Positions 1 to 8,948 of a stretch of 64,000 bases of DNA are shown piece by piece. Under the pieces are notes generated by a model, which saw only the letters and a list, made by a program, of their open reading frames with translations, was not told the origin of the DNA and searched no databases. The stretch is from JAZMZS01 sp045120955 (GTDB taxonomy: Bacteria > Bacillota > Clostridia > Oscillospirales > CAG-272), in assembly GCA_045120955.1 (NCBI GenBank), contig JBGVFH010000072.1, positions 33,312 through 97,311 on the forward strand, in the 5' to 3' direction. Numbering within the stretch: position 1 is the first letter of the stretch; each line of letters opens with the position of its first letter. Both the position numbers and the translations under genes were made by a program.

Positions 1-1816
1 TTGAAAACTCGGAGAAGGTATAGAGCGAAATATATATATATTCCGCATCCGTCGGCGAGTTTGATATTATTGCGACCTTGTTGTCCTTTGCAAAAAAGAT
101 ATCCCACTCGTTTAGTCCGCTGCCGCTTTCTCTTTCCAGCATCTCAAATCTGCCGCTCTCAATATCGAGAACCGCTATCTGACTGTAAAAAGGTGACGTG
201 TCAGCATCGTAGTTAAAGTTTGAAAACAGTATATGCGTCATTGAACTGTTAAACGTCACCACCGTTGAGTCTGAAAATTCAAAGCCCGAAATATCTATTT
301 CGCTGCCGTCGGTGAGGTTTATGAGTGTTGCTTCCTTGTCTTTTTGAGTATAAGTTTTCAAAAAGTATTTTGAGCCTGAGATCATCCGCAGATCTGTCAT
401 TTCTGTGTATTCGGAGGTGTCAAATACCTTTTTTGCTTCTCCTATGCCGTCGCTGATATCAACGCACATGCCCGATGGATGCTCGTCCTCCTGTATCACG
501 TAAAACAGATGTCCGTCGTCTATAAAGGAATACATAAAGCTGCCCGCAGGCAGAGCCATGCGCTCTTTTCCTTGTATACTGTAAATATATACCGCGTCAT
601 TAGCGTCGGTAATGAGAGCATGAGTCAGCGAGTCATTGAACTTTATTGATTCTATCGAGCTTACAAACGAGAGGTCACATTCCGCATCAGCGAGAAAATC
701 GGTAAACGTGCTGACCGAGCTCTCCGAGCTGACCGAGCCCTCCGAGCCCTCCGAGCTATTATCCGTATTAAGGTTGTCATCGGTGCTTTCGGTACCGATG
801 TCGGCTGTTGCGACAGCCCCGCCGTTCGTTTCCTCAGATGTATCTGAGCCTCCCTCGGGAGCTTGGCTGTTCTCGTTATCTGTTGCATTGCTTGTGAGAG
901 AAAATATTACAGGGTATTCCGAGTAGCTGTCCCCTTCTTTTAATATGAGGGACAGAAGTACCGCATCAGACCTTCCCTTGATCGCCGTTGGCTTTGATAT
1001 AGCGGCGGCGTTCTCGTCAAATTCGCTGTTTATCACGGTGATCTTTCCGTCAGCGGTAACGCACCAGACAAAGCTTACCTGATATTTGATTTCTTTATAT
1101 ATAACGCCGGTGTGTATCGAATGTGTAGTGAGAAGCACGGGCGTGTCACCCGACAGATCGTAAAATTCATATCCGTTGTCCGTCAAAAGCACGATGGGAT
1201 TTGAATATTCGGGGTCATAGCCTGCGCTTTTTATGTAATCAATATGGACCTTGTCTATGTCGGTGCTGTGTATTATCTTGACATTGCCTTCGCCGTCAGG
1301 GATAGGCGAGTCGAATTTGTACACAGGCTCGCTTTTTTCATAGGGGACACATATGTATTTGTTGTCGGGCTCCGACGGGTCGGTCGTAACAGGCGGCTCT
1401 GTTGTGACAGGCGGCTCCGAGGTCGTGGGCGGCTCCGAGGTCGTGGGCGGATCAGAAGTCACAGGCGGGTCGGAAGTCACGGGTGGCTCAGATGTGACAG
1501 GCGGGTCGGAAGTAACAGGCGGCTCAGATGTAACAGGCGGGTCTGTGACGACAGGCGGCTCTGTATCGGGACCTGTAGTTTCTTGTGTATCGGGACCTGT
1601 GGTATCGGTCGTGTCATTGCTATCACTTGTCGGCGGTGTGCTCTGCCACGAAGAGTCGGTACTGCCGTCAGAGCCGCTTTGCGAATCATGCGGCGTCTTT
1701 GCGCTGTCACAAGAGAAAAGTGTCAGCGAAAGGACAAGCATCAAGCATAATGTACCTGCAAGCTTTGATTTGTGATCATGTATGTAGCTAAAAAGCTTGA
1801 GATTTTCTTTTTTCAT
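1..1816 (-). CDS. Secreted lipoprotein with Pro/Thr-rich linker (3' end cut by window edge)
   Basis: An uninterrupted frame of 605 codons starts at an ATG at 1816, preceded by AAGGAATTGTAA, and runs off the left edge. The N-terminus has basic residues, then a hydrophobic stretch ending LTLFSC, which fits a lipobox, so the protein is probably lipid-anchored on the outer face. A linker of repeated EPPVTS/DPPVTS hexapeptides follows (about residues 85-145). The remainder resembles WD/DUF5050-like beta-propeller surface proteins in composition, with a second Ser/Gly/Glu-rich spacer near residues 330-370. I recognise no enzyme motif. It is transcribed alone from a good promoter at 1881-1909. Function is unknown; substrate or wall binding is only a guess. 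Confidence 0.8.
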   Translation of the reverse strand, partial: MKKENLKLFSYIHDHKSKLAGTLCLMLVLSLTLFSCDSAKTPHDSQSGSDGSTDSSWQSTPPTSDSNDTTDTTGPDTQETTGPDTEPPVVTDPPVTSEPPVTSDPPVTSEPPVTSDPPVTSDPPTTSEPPTTSEPPVTTEPPVTTDPSEPDNKYICVPYEKSEPVYKFDSPIPDGEGNVKIIHSTDIDKVHIDYIKSAGYDPEYSNPIVLLTDNGYEFYDLSGDTPVLLTTHSIHTGVIYKEIKYQVSFVWCVTADGKITVINSEFDENAAAISKPTAIKGRSDAVLLSLILKEGDSYSEYPVIFSLTSNATDNENSQAPEGGSDTSEETNGGAVATADIGTESTDDNLNTDNSSEGSEGSVSSESSVSTFTDFLADAECDLSFVSSIESIKFNDSLTHALITDANDAVYIYSIQGKERMALPAGSFMYSFIDDGHLFYVIQEDEHPSGMCVDISDGIGEAKKVFDTSEYTEMTDLRMISGSKYFLKTYTQKDKEATLINLTDGSEIDISGFEFSDSTVVTFNSSMTHILFSNFNYDADTSPFYSQIAVLDIESGRFEMLERESGSGLNEWDIFFAKDNKVAIISNSPTDAEYIYISLYTFSEFS

Positions 1817-1880
1817 TTACAATTCCTTAAAACTATATATTCAACTCGAAGAGTGACAACGCAAGGAGTTTACTAATATC

Positions 1881-1909
1881 ATTTTAGCACAAGGTATTTT
1901 TACTGTCAA
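1881..1909 (-). promoter_or_regulatory. Sigma-A promoter for the Pro/Thr-repeat lipoprotein
   Basis: On the minus strand TTGACA (1904-1909) is followed after exactly 17 bp by TAAAAT (1881-1886). The -10 box is preceded by TGTGC, an extended -10 feature. It lies about 65 bp upstream of the ATG at 1816. Confidence 0.75.
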
Positions 1910-1916
1910 TCGGGAA

Positions 1917-2401
1917 AATATAAACAATTTTAAAATATAAAAAGAGATTTTTGTTAACATTTTCGGAGTGCAAAGCTTTCCCCCAAAAGCCGTAAAAAAT
2001 CAAAGAAAATTTCATGCTTTCCCCCCACTTTTGCAGCGGGTGCAGAACGTTGCTGCGGTCTGCGTCTCAGCTGCGTCCGCACGGACCCCGAAGGGGTCAT
2101 TCTGAGCGCAGTCGAACATTTGGGGCATTGCCCCAAAAGCACGAGGCACAGCCGAGTGGAATCCCGTGCGGAAACATACAACACTCACCCGTCACCGCCG
2201 CTCTGTTTTCGCCCGAGATACCGTCACAACTTCCGCCCCGCCGCTCCTGCGCTTCGCTTGGAGTTCGACTCGCATCCGCTCGCTCAGTATGACACGGGCG
2301 GGAACTGTTTCCGAAGCTGGCGGATGCGGGCACTGCCCGCTTTTCTATTGCGGAAGATATGCAAAACGGCAAATGAGGATCCGTGCAATTTCCTATGCGT
2401 C
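1917..2401. repeat. Intergenic block with two dispersed repeat types
   Basis: This gene-free stretch holds, at about 2190-2325, a roughly 130-bp segment whose reverse complement recurs at about 49200-49330. The shared core includes GTCATACTGAGCGAGCG and GGAGCGGCGGGGCGGAAG. At 2326-2340 lies the palindrome GCGGGCACTGCCCGC, the hallmark of a second repeat family that also includes the following CAAAACGGCAAATGAGGATC and AATTTCCTATG motifs. Open frames here on both strands are short, lack ribosome sites and overlap one another, so I treat them as non-coding. Confidence 0.7.
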
Positions 2402-2452
2402 AAAAAAACACCCCGACGTGATACTTGAAGGTGTAAGTATCATATCGGGGTG
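2402..2452 (-). terminator. Intrinsic terminator after the amino-acid ABC operon
   Basis: A long hairpin with arms CACCCCGA.TATGATACTT and its near-complement is followed on the minus strand by seven T residues. It lies 50 bp beyond the end of the ATPase gene. Confidence 0.85.
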
Positions 2453-2502
2453 ATATTTATCATGCTGATATTATGCTTTTTTCAAAACGTGCCGTCTTTA
2501 AA

Positions 2503-3234
2503 TCAAAGCACGCAGTTGAGAAAGTCACGGGTCCTCTGTGCCTTAGGATTTGTGAATATCTCCTCGGGAGTACCCTCCTCGACGATAACGCCGTCAGACA
2601 TAAACACGACTCTGTCCGCAACATCTCTGGCAAAGCCCATCTCATGCGTTACGACCACCATCGTCATGCCGCCCTCCGCAAGCTCACGCATGACCTGCAA
2701 AACCTCGCCGACCATCTCGGGGTCAAGCGCACTTGTAGGCTCATCAAAGAGCATGATATCGGGCTTCATTGCGAGTGCTCTTGCGATAGCGACACGCTGC
2801 TGCTGACCGCCCGAGAGCTGTTTTGGGTATGCGCTTGCCTTCTCGGCAAGTCCCACACGCTCGAGCAGTGACATTGCGGTGTCCTTCGCCTCCTGCTTTG
2901 TCATGAGCTTGAGATCTACGGGCGCCATCATAATGTTTTCAAGCACCGTCAGATGCGGAAAAAGATTGAACTGCTGAAAAACCATTCCTATATTCTGGCG
3001 CACCTTGTTGATATCCGTGTGCTTGTCGGTAATGACATAACCGTCAACGGTGATACTGCCGCTTGTAGATTTCTCGAGCTTGTTGAGGCATCTGAGGATT
3101 GTCGATTTTCCCGATCCCGAAGGACCTATGAGACATACGACCTCTCCGTCATTGACCTGAAAGTTTATTCCTTTTAATACATCGAGCTTGCCGAAAGATT
3201 TGTGCAAGTCTACTACATCAACCTTTATTGCCAA
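2503..3234 (-). CDS. Polar amino-acid ABC transporter, ATP-binding protein (GlnQ/HisP family)
   Basis: This cytoplasmic ATPase powers the importer encoded by the two upstream genes. Walker A (GPSGSGKST), the signature LSGGQQQR, Walker B (IMLFDEPTSALD) and the switch His (VVTHEMG) are all present, and the length of about 243 residues is normal for the family. The frame is open from a TTG at 3252, but the ribosome site AAAGGAG sits at 3243-3249, so the TTG at 3234 (8 bp spacing) is the more likely start. It overlaps the permease end by 17 bp, indicating translational coupling. The exact amino acid carried cannot be read from the sequence. Confidence 0.93.
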   Translation of the reverse strand: MAIKVDVVDLHKSFGKLDVLKGINFQVNDGEVVCLIGPSGSGKSTILRCLNKLEKSTSGSITVDGYVITDKHTDINKVRQNIGMVFQQFNLFPHLTVLENIMMAPVDLKLMTKQEAKDTAMSLLERVGLAEKASAYPKQLSGGQQQRVAIARALAMKPDIMLFDEPTSALDPEMVGEVLQVMRELAEGGMTMVVVTHEMGFARDVADRVVFMSDGVIVEEGTPEEIFTNPKAQRTRDFLNCVL

Positions 3235-3904
3235 CGTCAAGTCTCCTTTCAATAGCTTTGATACCTGCCGAAAGAATAGTGATAATAACGAGATATGCCA
3301 CGCCTATCATCAAATATGTCGCAAACATCTTATATGTCGAGAACGCATATTCGTTTCCTTGATATACGATTTCCTGCAGCGATATCGTTGACGCAAGGGA
3401 AGAGTCCTTGAGCGTAATTATAAACTGATTGCAAAGTGACGGAACGCTGATACGGAACGCCTGAGGTAAAATTACCTTTATCATTGCCCGTGACTTTGAA
3501 AGTCCGAGACTGCGTGCAGCCTCCATCTGTCCCTTGTCTATAGCGGATATGCCGCCTCGGAATATTTCGGAAATGTAGGCTCCTGCGTTGAGCGCAAGCG
3601 TGACGGTTGCCGCCGCAAAGGGCGTTATCTTAAATCCGGTTATCCCTATCGCACGGACAAGCTGAGGAAAACCGAAATATATGATAAAGAGCTGAACTAT
3701 AAACGGGGTTCCTCTGATTATCCAAATATAAAACTTCGATATCCATGCAATCGGCTTGATCTTTGACATTCCGGCAAGGCAGGAGAGCAGACCTATGACA
3801 AGCGCAATGAGAAGCGACAGCACCGTTACCTCAACGGTAACGAGCATACCCTCTCCGAGCAGTTTCCCCACTCTTAAAAAATCAAACCCTTCAAATAAAC
3901 TCAT
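3218..3904 (-). CDS. Polar amino-acid ABC transporter, permease (HisM/GlnP family)
   Basis: The 228-residue product has several hydrophobic membrane spans and the family EAA-type cytoplasmic loop (EAARSLGLSKSRAMIKVILPQA) that docks with the ATPase. A second conserved block (GAYISEIFRGGISAID) just precedes it. It is the middle gene of a binding protein-permease-ATPase operon and overlaps the ATPase start. A single permease gene implies a homodimeric pore. An 82-bp gap with a hairpin separates it from the upstream binding-protein gene. Confidence 0.93.
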   Translation of the reverse strand: MSLFEGFDFLRVGKLLGEGMLVTVEVTVLSLLIALVIGLLSCLAGMSKIKPIAWISKFYIWIIRGTPFIVQLFIIYFGFPQLVRAIGITGFKITPFAAATVTLALNAGAYISEIFRGGISAIDKGQMEAARSLGLSKSRAMIKVILPQAFRISVPSLCNQFIITLKDSSLASTISLQEIVYQGNEYAFSTYKMFATYLMIGVAYLVIITILSAGIKAIERRLDVGNKG

Positions 3905-3933
3905 ATACTAAAATCCTCTTGTATTAAACAATT

Positions 3934-3965
3934 CAAAGGGGAGCTTAAAGCAAAGCCCCCCTTTG
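3934..3965 (-). promoter_or_regulatory. Intercistronic hairpin between binding-protein and permease genes
   Basis: Complementary arms CAAAGGGG and CCCCTTTG enclose about 16 nt. Hairpins at this place in binding-protein-dependent operons commonly act as partial terminators or 3' RNA stabilisers, giving more binding protein than membrane components. That role is inferred here. Confidence 0.5.
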
Positions 3966-3986
3966 CAAAAATCACAGTCAAACAGA

Positions 3987-4745
3987 TCAGTTGGTCTTGA
4001 TGTACTTGTCAAGAATTTCCTGATACTTGCCGTTTTCCTTGATGTTCTTGAGTCCTGCGTTGAACATTTCAACGAGCTTGTCGTTGCCTGCTCCCTTAAG
4101 AACGGCAAAGCCGTAGGAAGAACCCTTTTCCATCTCTGTTACCATCTTGAGTCCGTTGCCCTGAGAGATACCGTAGCCCATTACGGGATAATCCTCAAAG
4201 CACGCCACAGCCGCACCGGTCTTTACAGCCTCGTACATCGTAGCGGAATTGTCAAGAACGCTGATCTCAAAGCCGTACTGATCCTTTATAGACTCAGCAA
4301 AGGTCTTGCCCTCAGTGCCCTGCTTTACAGCGACGATCTTGCCCTTGAGATCCTCATACTTTGTGATCTCGGTGTTGTTTGCGGCAATAGCCATAACAAC
4401 GCCGCTGTCGTAGTAAGCGTCGGAGAAGTTGTACTTTTCCTTGCGCTCGTCTGTGATAGACATACCTGCGATAACGCCGTCAGCCTGGCTCGTTTCGAGA
4501 GCTGTAACGGCAGCGTTAAAGCCCAGAGACTGAAGCTCATACTCAAAGCCCTGATCCTCTGCGATAGCTGCGAGTATTTCTACGTCTATGCCGACGAGGT
4601 TGCCGTCAGCATCTGTAAATTCAAATGGAGCAAAAACTGTATCTGTTGCGATGATGTACTTGTCAGTGCTTGTGCAAGAAACGGTGCACGCAAAAATGAA
4701 AAGCATTGCAAGCGAAAGCGAAAGAAGCTTTATAAACTTTTTCAT
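3987..4745 (-). CDS. Polar amino-acid ABC transporter, substrate-binding lipoprotein
   Basis: This is a family 3 extracellular solute-binding protein of 252 residues. The signal sequence ends in TVSC, a lipobox, so the protein is anchored to the membrane outer face. The mature start (YIIATDTVFAPFEF) and the motif GIDVEILAAIAE are typical of this family and form the amino-acid pocket. The ATG at 4745 is preceded by GGAGG with good spacing; the upstream in-frame TTG at 4763 overlaps that site and is unlikely to be used. It is the first gene of the importer operon and has its own promoter at 4781-4809. Confidence 0.93.
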   Translation of the reverse strand: MKKFIKLLSLSLAMLFIFACTVSCTSTDKYIIATDTVFAPFEFTDADGNLVGIDVEILAAIAEDQGFEYELQSLGFNAAVTALETSQADGVIAGMSITDERKEKYNFSDAYYDSGVVMAIAANNTEITKYEDLKGKIVAVKQGTEGKTFAESIKDQYGFEISVLDNSATMYEAVKTGAAVACFEDYPVMGYGISQGNGLKMVTEMEKGSSYGFAVLKGAGNDKLVEMFNAGLKNIKENGKYQEILDKYIKTN

Positions 4746-4780
4746 CTTAATTATATCCTCCAATAAATAATATTATATAT

Positions 4781-4809
4781 ATTTTAGCACAAAAGATAAT
4801 ATATGTCAA
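4781..4809 (-). promoter_or_regulatory. Promoter of the amino-acid ABC operon
   Basis: TTGACA (4804-4809) and TAAAAT (4781-4786) are separated by 17 bp on the minus strand. The -10 box is preceded by TGTGC, as at 1881-1909. Confidence 0.8.
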
Positions 4810-4903
4810 TAAATATTGCGTTAGAGTTTTTAATTTTTAAACTTTGTGTAAATGATGTTTGCTGTTCTTTTTTGTTTTTTCTGTTAAAACTTGTCCGAAA
4901 CTG

Positions 4904-4933
4904 TTGATGTTGCGGTGTTGTGTGTGCTATAAT
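4904..4933 (+). promoter_or_regulatory. Promoter of the metF-metH operon
   Basis: TTGATG (4904-4909) and a perfect TATAAT (4928-4933) are separated by 18 bp. No SAM or cobalamin riboswitch fits in the short leader that follows (about 40 nt). Confidence 0.65.
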
Positions 4934-4978
4934 AATACATTATAAACTTTACAGCACATGATTTTCACAGAGGTAACA

Positions 4979-5854
4979 ATGAAATTAACAGAGCTTTTTT
5001 GCAAAGACAGCCTCAACCTTTCCTTTGAGGTTTTTCCGCCTAAAACAGACAGCGCCTTTGACAGCGTAAAGCACGCTACCGAGGAAATAGCAAAGCTGCG
5101 TCCGTCTTTTATGAGTGTGACATACGGAGCGGGGGGCGGAACGAGCAAATACACTCTTGACATCGCAAAAAACATAAAAGAGCAATATTGCGTTCCCACC
5201 TTGGCGCATCTCACCTGTGTCTCCTCTACAAAAGAGACGGTACGGGCAAAAATAGCAGAGATGCAAGCTGCAGGAGTAGAAAACGTCATGGCTCTGCGAG
5301 GAGACCTGACCCCCGAGCTTGAAGCGGGCGACAGAAGCGGATGGGCATACCGTCATGCGATAGATCTGATACACGACATCAAGGAAAGCGGTGCGGATTT
5401 TTGCATCGGAGGAGCGTGCTATCCCGAGATACACCCCGAGAGCGCAAATCAGGCACAGGACATCGCATATCTGAAAGAAAAGGTAGACGCAGGCTGTTCG
5501 TTTTTGACTACGCAGATGTTTTTTGACAACAATCTGCTCTACAACTTTTTGTATAAAATACGTGAGGCAGGCATCACCGTCCCTGTCATTTGCGGAGTCA
5601 TGCCTATCACCAACGCAAATCAGGTGGACCGAGCGGTAAAGCTCTCGCGCTCATTTATGCCTCAGCGCTTTAAGAGCTTGGTAGACAAGTTCGGCTCATC
5701 GCCCGCCGCAATGAAACAAGCGGGAATAGCATACGCCACCGACCAGATAATAGATCTGTTTGCAAACGGCATCAAAAACGTTCACGTTTATTCGATGAAC
5801 AAGCCCGATGTTGCCGCCAAAATACAGAGCAATCTCTCGGATATACTCGGATAG
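4979..5854 (+). CDS. metF: Methylenetetrahydrofolate reductase
   Basis: The 291-residue protein reduces 5,10-methylene-THF to 5-methyl-THF, the methyl donor for MetH. The early motif SFEVFPPKT carries the family's catalytic Glu region, and SVTYGAGG, HLTCV, LRGD and the QMFFD block bind folate and FAD. The ATG at 4979 follows AGAGG with 6-bp spacing; an ATG at 4958 in frame lacks a ribosome site. The next gene begins 2 bp after the stop, and metH follows, so the operon makes and uses methyl-THF. Confidence 0.93.
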   Translation: MKLTELFCKDSLNLSFEVFPPKTDSAFDSVKHATEEIAKLRPSFMSVTYGAGGGTSKYTLDIAKNIKEQYCVPTLAHLTCVSSTKETVRAKIAEMQAAGVENVMALRGDLTPELEAGDRSGWAYRHAIDLIHDIKESGADFCIGGACYPEIHPESANQAQDIAYLKEKVDAGCSFLTTQMFFDNNLLYNFLYKIREAGITVPVICGVMPITNANQVDRAVKLSRSFMPQRFKSLVDKFGSSPAAMKQAGIAYATDQIIDLFANGIKNVHVYSMNKPDVAAKIQSNLSDILG

Positions 5855-5856
5855 TC

Positions 5857-6456
5857 ATGACAGGCACTGTTTTTACGAAAACGTACAGAGACATACCCGC
5901 AGACAGGGGCGAGATACTGAGGTATGCCTCGGCAAAGGGAGGCAGTCTCGAGCTTGAGCAGCTGCTCGACAGCTGTTTGTCCGAGATATGGGACAAGCTT
6001 ACATACAGGGTGTGCTATTGCGAGCTGCCGATTTATAAAAGGGACGGCGGACTTGATCTGTGCTTTGCATGGACGGACTCTCGGGCTCTCGGCAAAAATC
6101 TTGACGGCTGTGAGAGCATCGTGCTTTTTGCGGCGACCGTCGGTATCGCAGTCGACCGTCTGTGCGCAAAATACAGCAAGCTCTCCCCCTCCCGTGCGCT
6201 CATGCTTGACGCTGTCGGCACGGAGCGAATAGAGAGTCTGTGCGACCGTTTTGAGCTTGAGATAACAGAGAGGGCAGGCGGGCAGAACAGACGCACCGCA
6301 CCTCGTTTCAGCCCGGGGTACGGAGACTTGCCCATTCAAATTCAAAAGGATATCTTCCGTGTGCTTGACCCGTCACGGAAGATAGGCGTTACACTAAACG
6401 AAAGTATGCTCATATCACCCGCAAAGTCGGTCACGGCGATCATCGGCATAAAGTAA
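5857..6456 (+). CDS. Stand-alone methionine synthase reactivation-domain protein
   Basis: The 199-residue product matches the vitamin-B12-dependent methionine synthase activation-domain family. The diagnostic segment is RFSPGYGDLPIQIQ near residues 150-163, followed by GVTLNESMLISPAKSV; in full-length MetH this region binds SAM and reactivates oxidised cob(II)alamin. Its position between metF and a metH that lacks this domain suggests it acts in trans on MetH. The electron donor is not encoded nearby. It starts 2 bp after metF, so translational coupling is likely. Confidence 0.85.
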   Translation: MTGTVFTKTYRDIPADRGEILRYASAKGGSLELEQLLDSCLSEIWDKLTYRVCYCELPIYKRDGGLDLCFAWTDSRALGKNLDGCESIVLFAATVGIAVDRLCAKYSKLSPSRALMLDAVGTERIESLCDRFELEITERAGGQNRRTAPRFSPGYGDLPIQIQKDIFRVLDPSRKIGVTLNESMLISPAKSVTAIIGIK

Positions 6457-6487
6457 CACGCTCAAGGCAGAGCGACAGGAGAAAGAC

Positions 6488-8914
6488 ATGAAGATCACAG
6501 AATATATAAAAGAACACATACTATATCTCGACGGAGGAATGGGGACTCTGCTTCAGGCACAGGGACTTGGTGTTGGGGAGCTTCCCGAGAGGTGGAACGT
6601 CACTCACCCCGAGCTTATACAAAAGATACACCGTGACTATTTTGACTGCGGCTCAAACGTGGTAAACGCCAACACCTTCGGCGCAAATATACTGAAATTT
6701 TCACACGATGAGCTTGAACAGATAATCGCTGCGGCGATAAAAAATGCGCAAGAGGCAAGAGAGCAGAGCCGCACCGAGCACCCGAAATGGGTAGCACTCG
6801 ATATCGGCCCGACGGGCAGAATGCTCGCTCCCTTGGGGGACTTTGATTTTGAAGAAGCGGTAGCCGTCTTTTCCGAAACGGTCAGGCTCGGCGTAAAATA
6901 CGGAGCAGACCTTATATTTATCGAAACGATGAATGACAGCTACGAGACAAAAGCTGCCCTGCTCGCCGCCAAAGAGTGCTGTGAGCTGCCTGTGTTTGTG
7001 TCAAACGCCTACGGCGAGGACGGAAAGCTGATGACGGGTGCCGACCCTGCCGCTATGGTTGCGATGCTGGAGGGCATGGGAGCCGACGCTGTCGGTGTTA
7101 ATTGTTCTCTCGGACCGAAGGCTCTGTCTGCGGTCGTCTCGGAATATCTTGAGTGCGCCTCCGTACCCGTATTTTTTAAGCCGAACGCAGGACTGCCGAA
7201 GGCAGTCGGCAAAAAGACCGTTTATGACGTATTGCCGCAGGAATTTGCGCAGGACGTCAGCTCGCTTGTAAAGCGGGGAGTCAGAGCGGCAGGCGGCTGC
7301 TGCGGAACGACACCCGAATACATTTCGGCTCTGGTCAAGAGCTGTGAAGGCATCCTCCCCGTTGCCTTAAGCAAGAAAAGCATCAGCTGTGTCAGCTCCT
7401 ACACGCACGCAGTCGTGTTCGGTGACACTCCGATACTCATCGGCGAGCGTATAAATCCCACGGGTAAAAAACGCTTTAAAGAAGCGTTGAAGGCTAATGA
7501 TATTGACTATATATTAAAGGAAGGTATCGCACAGCAGGAAAAGGGCGTTCATATACTCGATGTAAATGTGGGACTGCCCGATATAGACGAGGTGCAAATG
7601 ATAAAAACCGCCGTCTGTGAGCTGCAGGCGGTAACAGACCTGCCTCTGCAGATAGACACCTCGAACACGCAGGCTATGGAGGCGGCGCTTCGCCGTTACA
7701 ACGGAAAGGCAATGATAAATTCCGTCAACGGCAAAAAGGAAAGCATGGAGGCGGTATTCCCCCTTGCAAAAAAATACGGCGGACTTATAGTTGCGCTTAC
7801 GCTTGACGAGAGCGGCATCCCCGAAAAAGCCGAGGACAGACTGCGTATAGCAAAAAATATCTTGGCAGAGGCAGAGAAATACGGAATAGATAAAAAGGAT
7901 ATCATCTTTGACCCGTTGGCTCTGACGATAAGCTCCGATAACCGTTCTGCCGCAGAAACTCTGCGTGCCGTGAGCCTGATAAGCGGAGAGCTCGGCGCAA
8001 AGACGTCGCTCGGAGTATCAAACGTCTCCTTCGGCTTGCCCATGAGAGATATCATCAACAGCGCATTTTTTGCTCTTGCGCTCGACAGAGGGCTGTCGGC
8101 GGCTATCATCAATCCGTACTCTTCGGATATGATGAAGGCATATCATGCGCATCTCGCTCTGTCGGGGAAGGACGAAAACTGCTCGGGATATATTGCATTT
8201 ACCGAGACTCTGCCCGTGACCGTAAATGCCGCACCGCCGACAGAAGCAAAGGCACAGACATCCGGCGAGCAATACAGCTCGGAGCTTCAGAGAGCCGTTG
8301 TGAAGGGGCTCAGAGAACAGGCGGCACAGCTGACGGCACAGCTGATAAAGACCACAGAGCCGCTTGCGATAGTGTCAGAGCAGATAATCCCCGCACTCAA
8401 CACGGTGGGGGTCGGATTTGAGAAAAAGACGGTATATCTGCCGCAGCTGCTCATGAGCGCAGAAGCGGCAAAGGCGGCTTTTGAAGTGATAAAGGCAAAT
8501 ATGTCGGGCTCTAGTGCCGCAGACAAGTGCCGTTTCGTGATAGCAACCGTCAAGGGAGATATCCACGATATAGGTAAAAATATCGTAAAGCTGCTGCTCG
8601 AAAATTACGGCTTTGCCGTGAGCGACCTCGGGCGTGACGTGCCGCCCGAGAGGATATCGGAGGAGGTAGTCAGACTCGGTGCTCCGATAGCGGGACTCAG
8701 TGCGCTTATGACAACAACTGTCCCCGCAATGGAAGAAACGATAAAGCTGCTGAGGAAAAATGCCCCGTGGTGCAAAATAGTCGTAGGAGGGGCTGTACTC
8801 AATGCGGAATATGCCGAGGCGATAGGCGCCGATATGTACGCCCGTGACGCTATGGAGACCGTGCGCTATGCCGAACAAATAAACGGAAGCCTCACAAAAC
8901 AGCAAAACGGCTAA
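6488..8914 (+). CDS. metH: Cobalamin-dependent methionine synthase lacking its activation domain
   Basis: The 808-residue protein transfers a methyl group from methyl-THF to homocysteine through cobalamin. Residues 1-290 form the homocysteine/zinc barrel (NCSLGP near 204; GGCCGTT near 268 for Zn). A pterin-binding domain follows (GERINPTGKK, ILDVNVGLPDIDE). The C-terminal part is the B12 cap and Rossmann domain with DIHDIGKNIV near 690, whose His is the lower cobalt ligand. The protein stops after the B12 domain, whereas full-length MetH has about 330 more residues. The missing module is encoded by the preceding gene. The start has AGGAG 6 bp upstream. Confidence 0.93.
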   Translation: MKITEYIKEHILYLDGGMGTLLQAQGLGVGELPERWNVTHPELIQKIHRDYFDCGSNVVNANTFGANILKFSHDELEQIIAAAIKNAQEAREQSRTEHPKWVALDIGPTGRMLAPLGDFDFEEAVAVFSETVRLGVKYGADLIFIETMNDSYETKAALLAAKECCELPVFVSNAYGEDGKLMTGADPAAMVAMLEGMGADAVGVNCSLGPKALSAVVSEYLECASVPVFFKPNAGLPKAVGKKTVYDVLPQEFAQDVSSLVKRGVRAAGGCCGTTPEYISALVKSCEGILPVALSKKSISCVSSYTHAVVFGDTPILIGERINPTGKKRFKEALKANDIDYILKEGIAQQEKGVHILDVNVGLPDIDEVQMIKTAVCELQAVTDLPLQIDTSNTQAMEAALRRYNGKAMINSVNGKKESMEAVFPLAKKYGGLIVALTLDESGIPEKAEDRLRIAKNILAEAEKYGIDKKDIIFDPLALTISSDNRSAAETLRAVSLISGELGAKTSLGVSNVSFGLPMRDIINSAFFALALDRGLSAAIINPYSSDMMKAYHAHLALSGKDENCSGYIAFTETLPVTVNAAPPTEAKAQTSGEQYSSELQRAVVKGLREQAAQLTAQLIKTTEPLAIVSEQIIPALNTVGVGFEKKTVYLPQLLMSAEAAKAAFEVIKANMSGSSAADKCRFVIATVKGDIHDIGKNIVKLLLENYGFAVSDLGRDVPPERISEEVVRLGAPIAGLSALMTTTVPAMEETIKLLRKNAPWCKIVVGGAVLNAEYAEAIGADMYARDAMETVRYAEQINGSLTKQQNG

Positions 8915-8948
8915 ACATCTGTTTTTGTTTTCAACATTATAATAAAAG

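Noticed and set aside
661..888. Overlapping small frames on both strands inside the left-edge lipoprotein (also at 636-926 and 1244-1775)
   Set aside because: They lie in other frames of the 605-codon minus-strand gene and reflect its repeated, Ser/Pro-rich codons; none has a ribosome site.
2014..2453. Several 90-100 residue frames in the 2.0-2.45 kb intergenic block
   Set aside because: They overlap one another on both strands, cross a dispersed repeat and a terminator, and have no ribosome sites.
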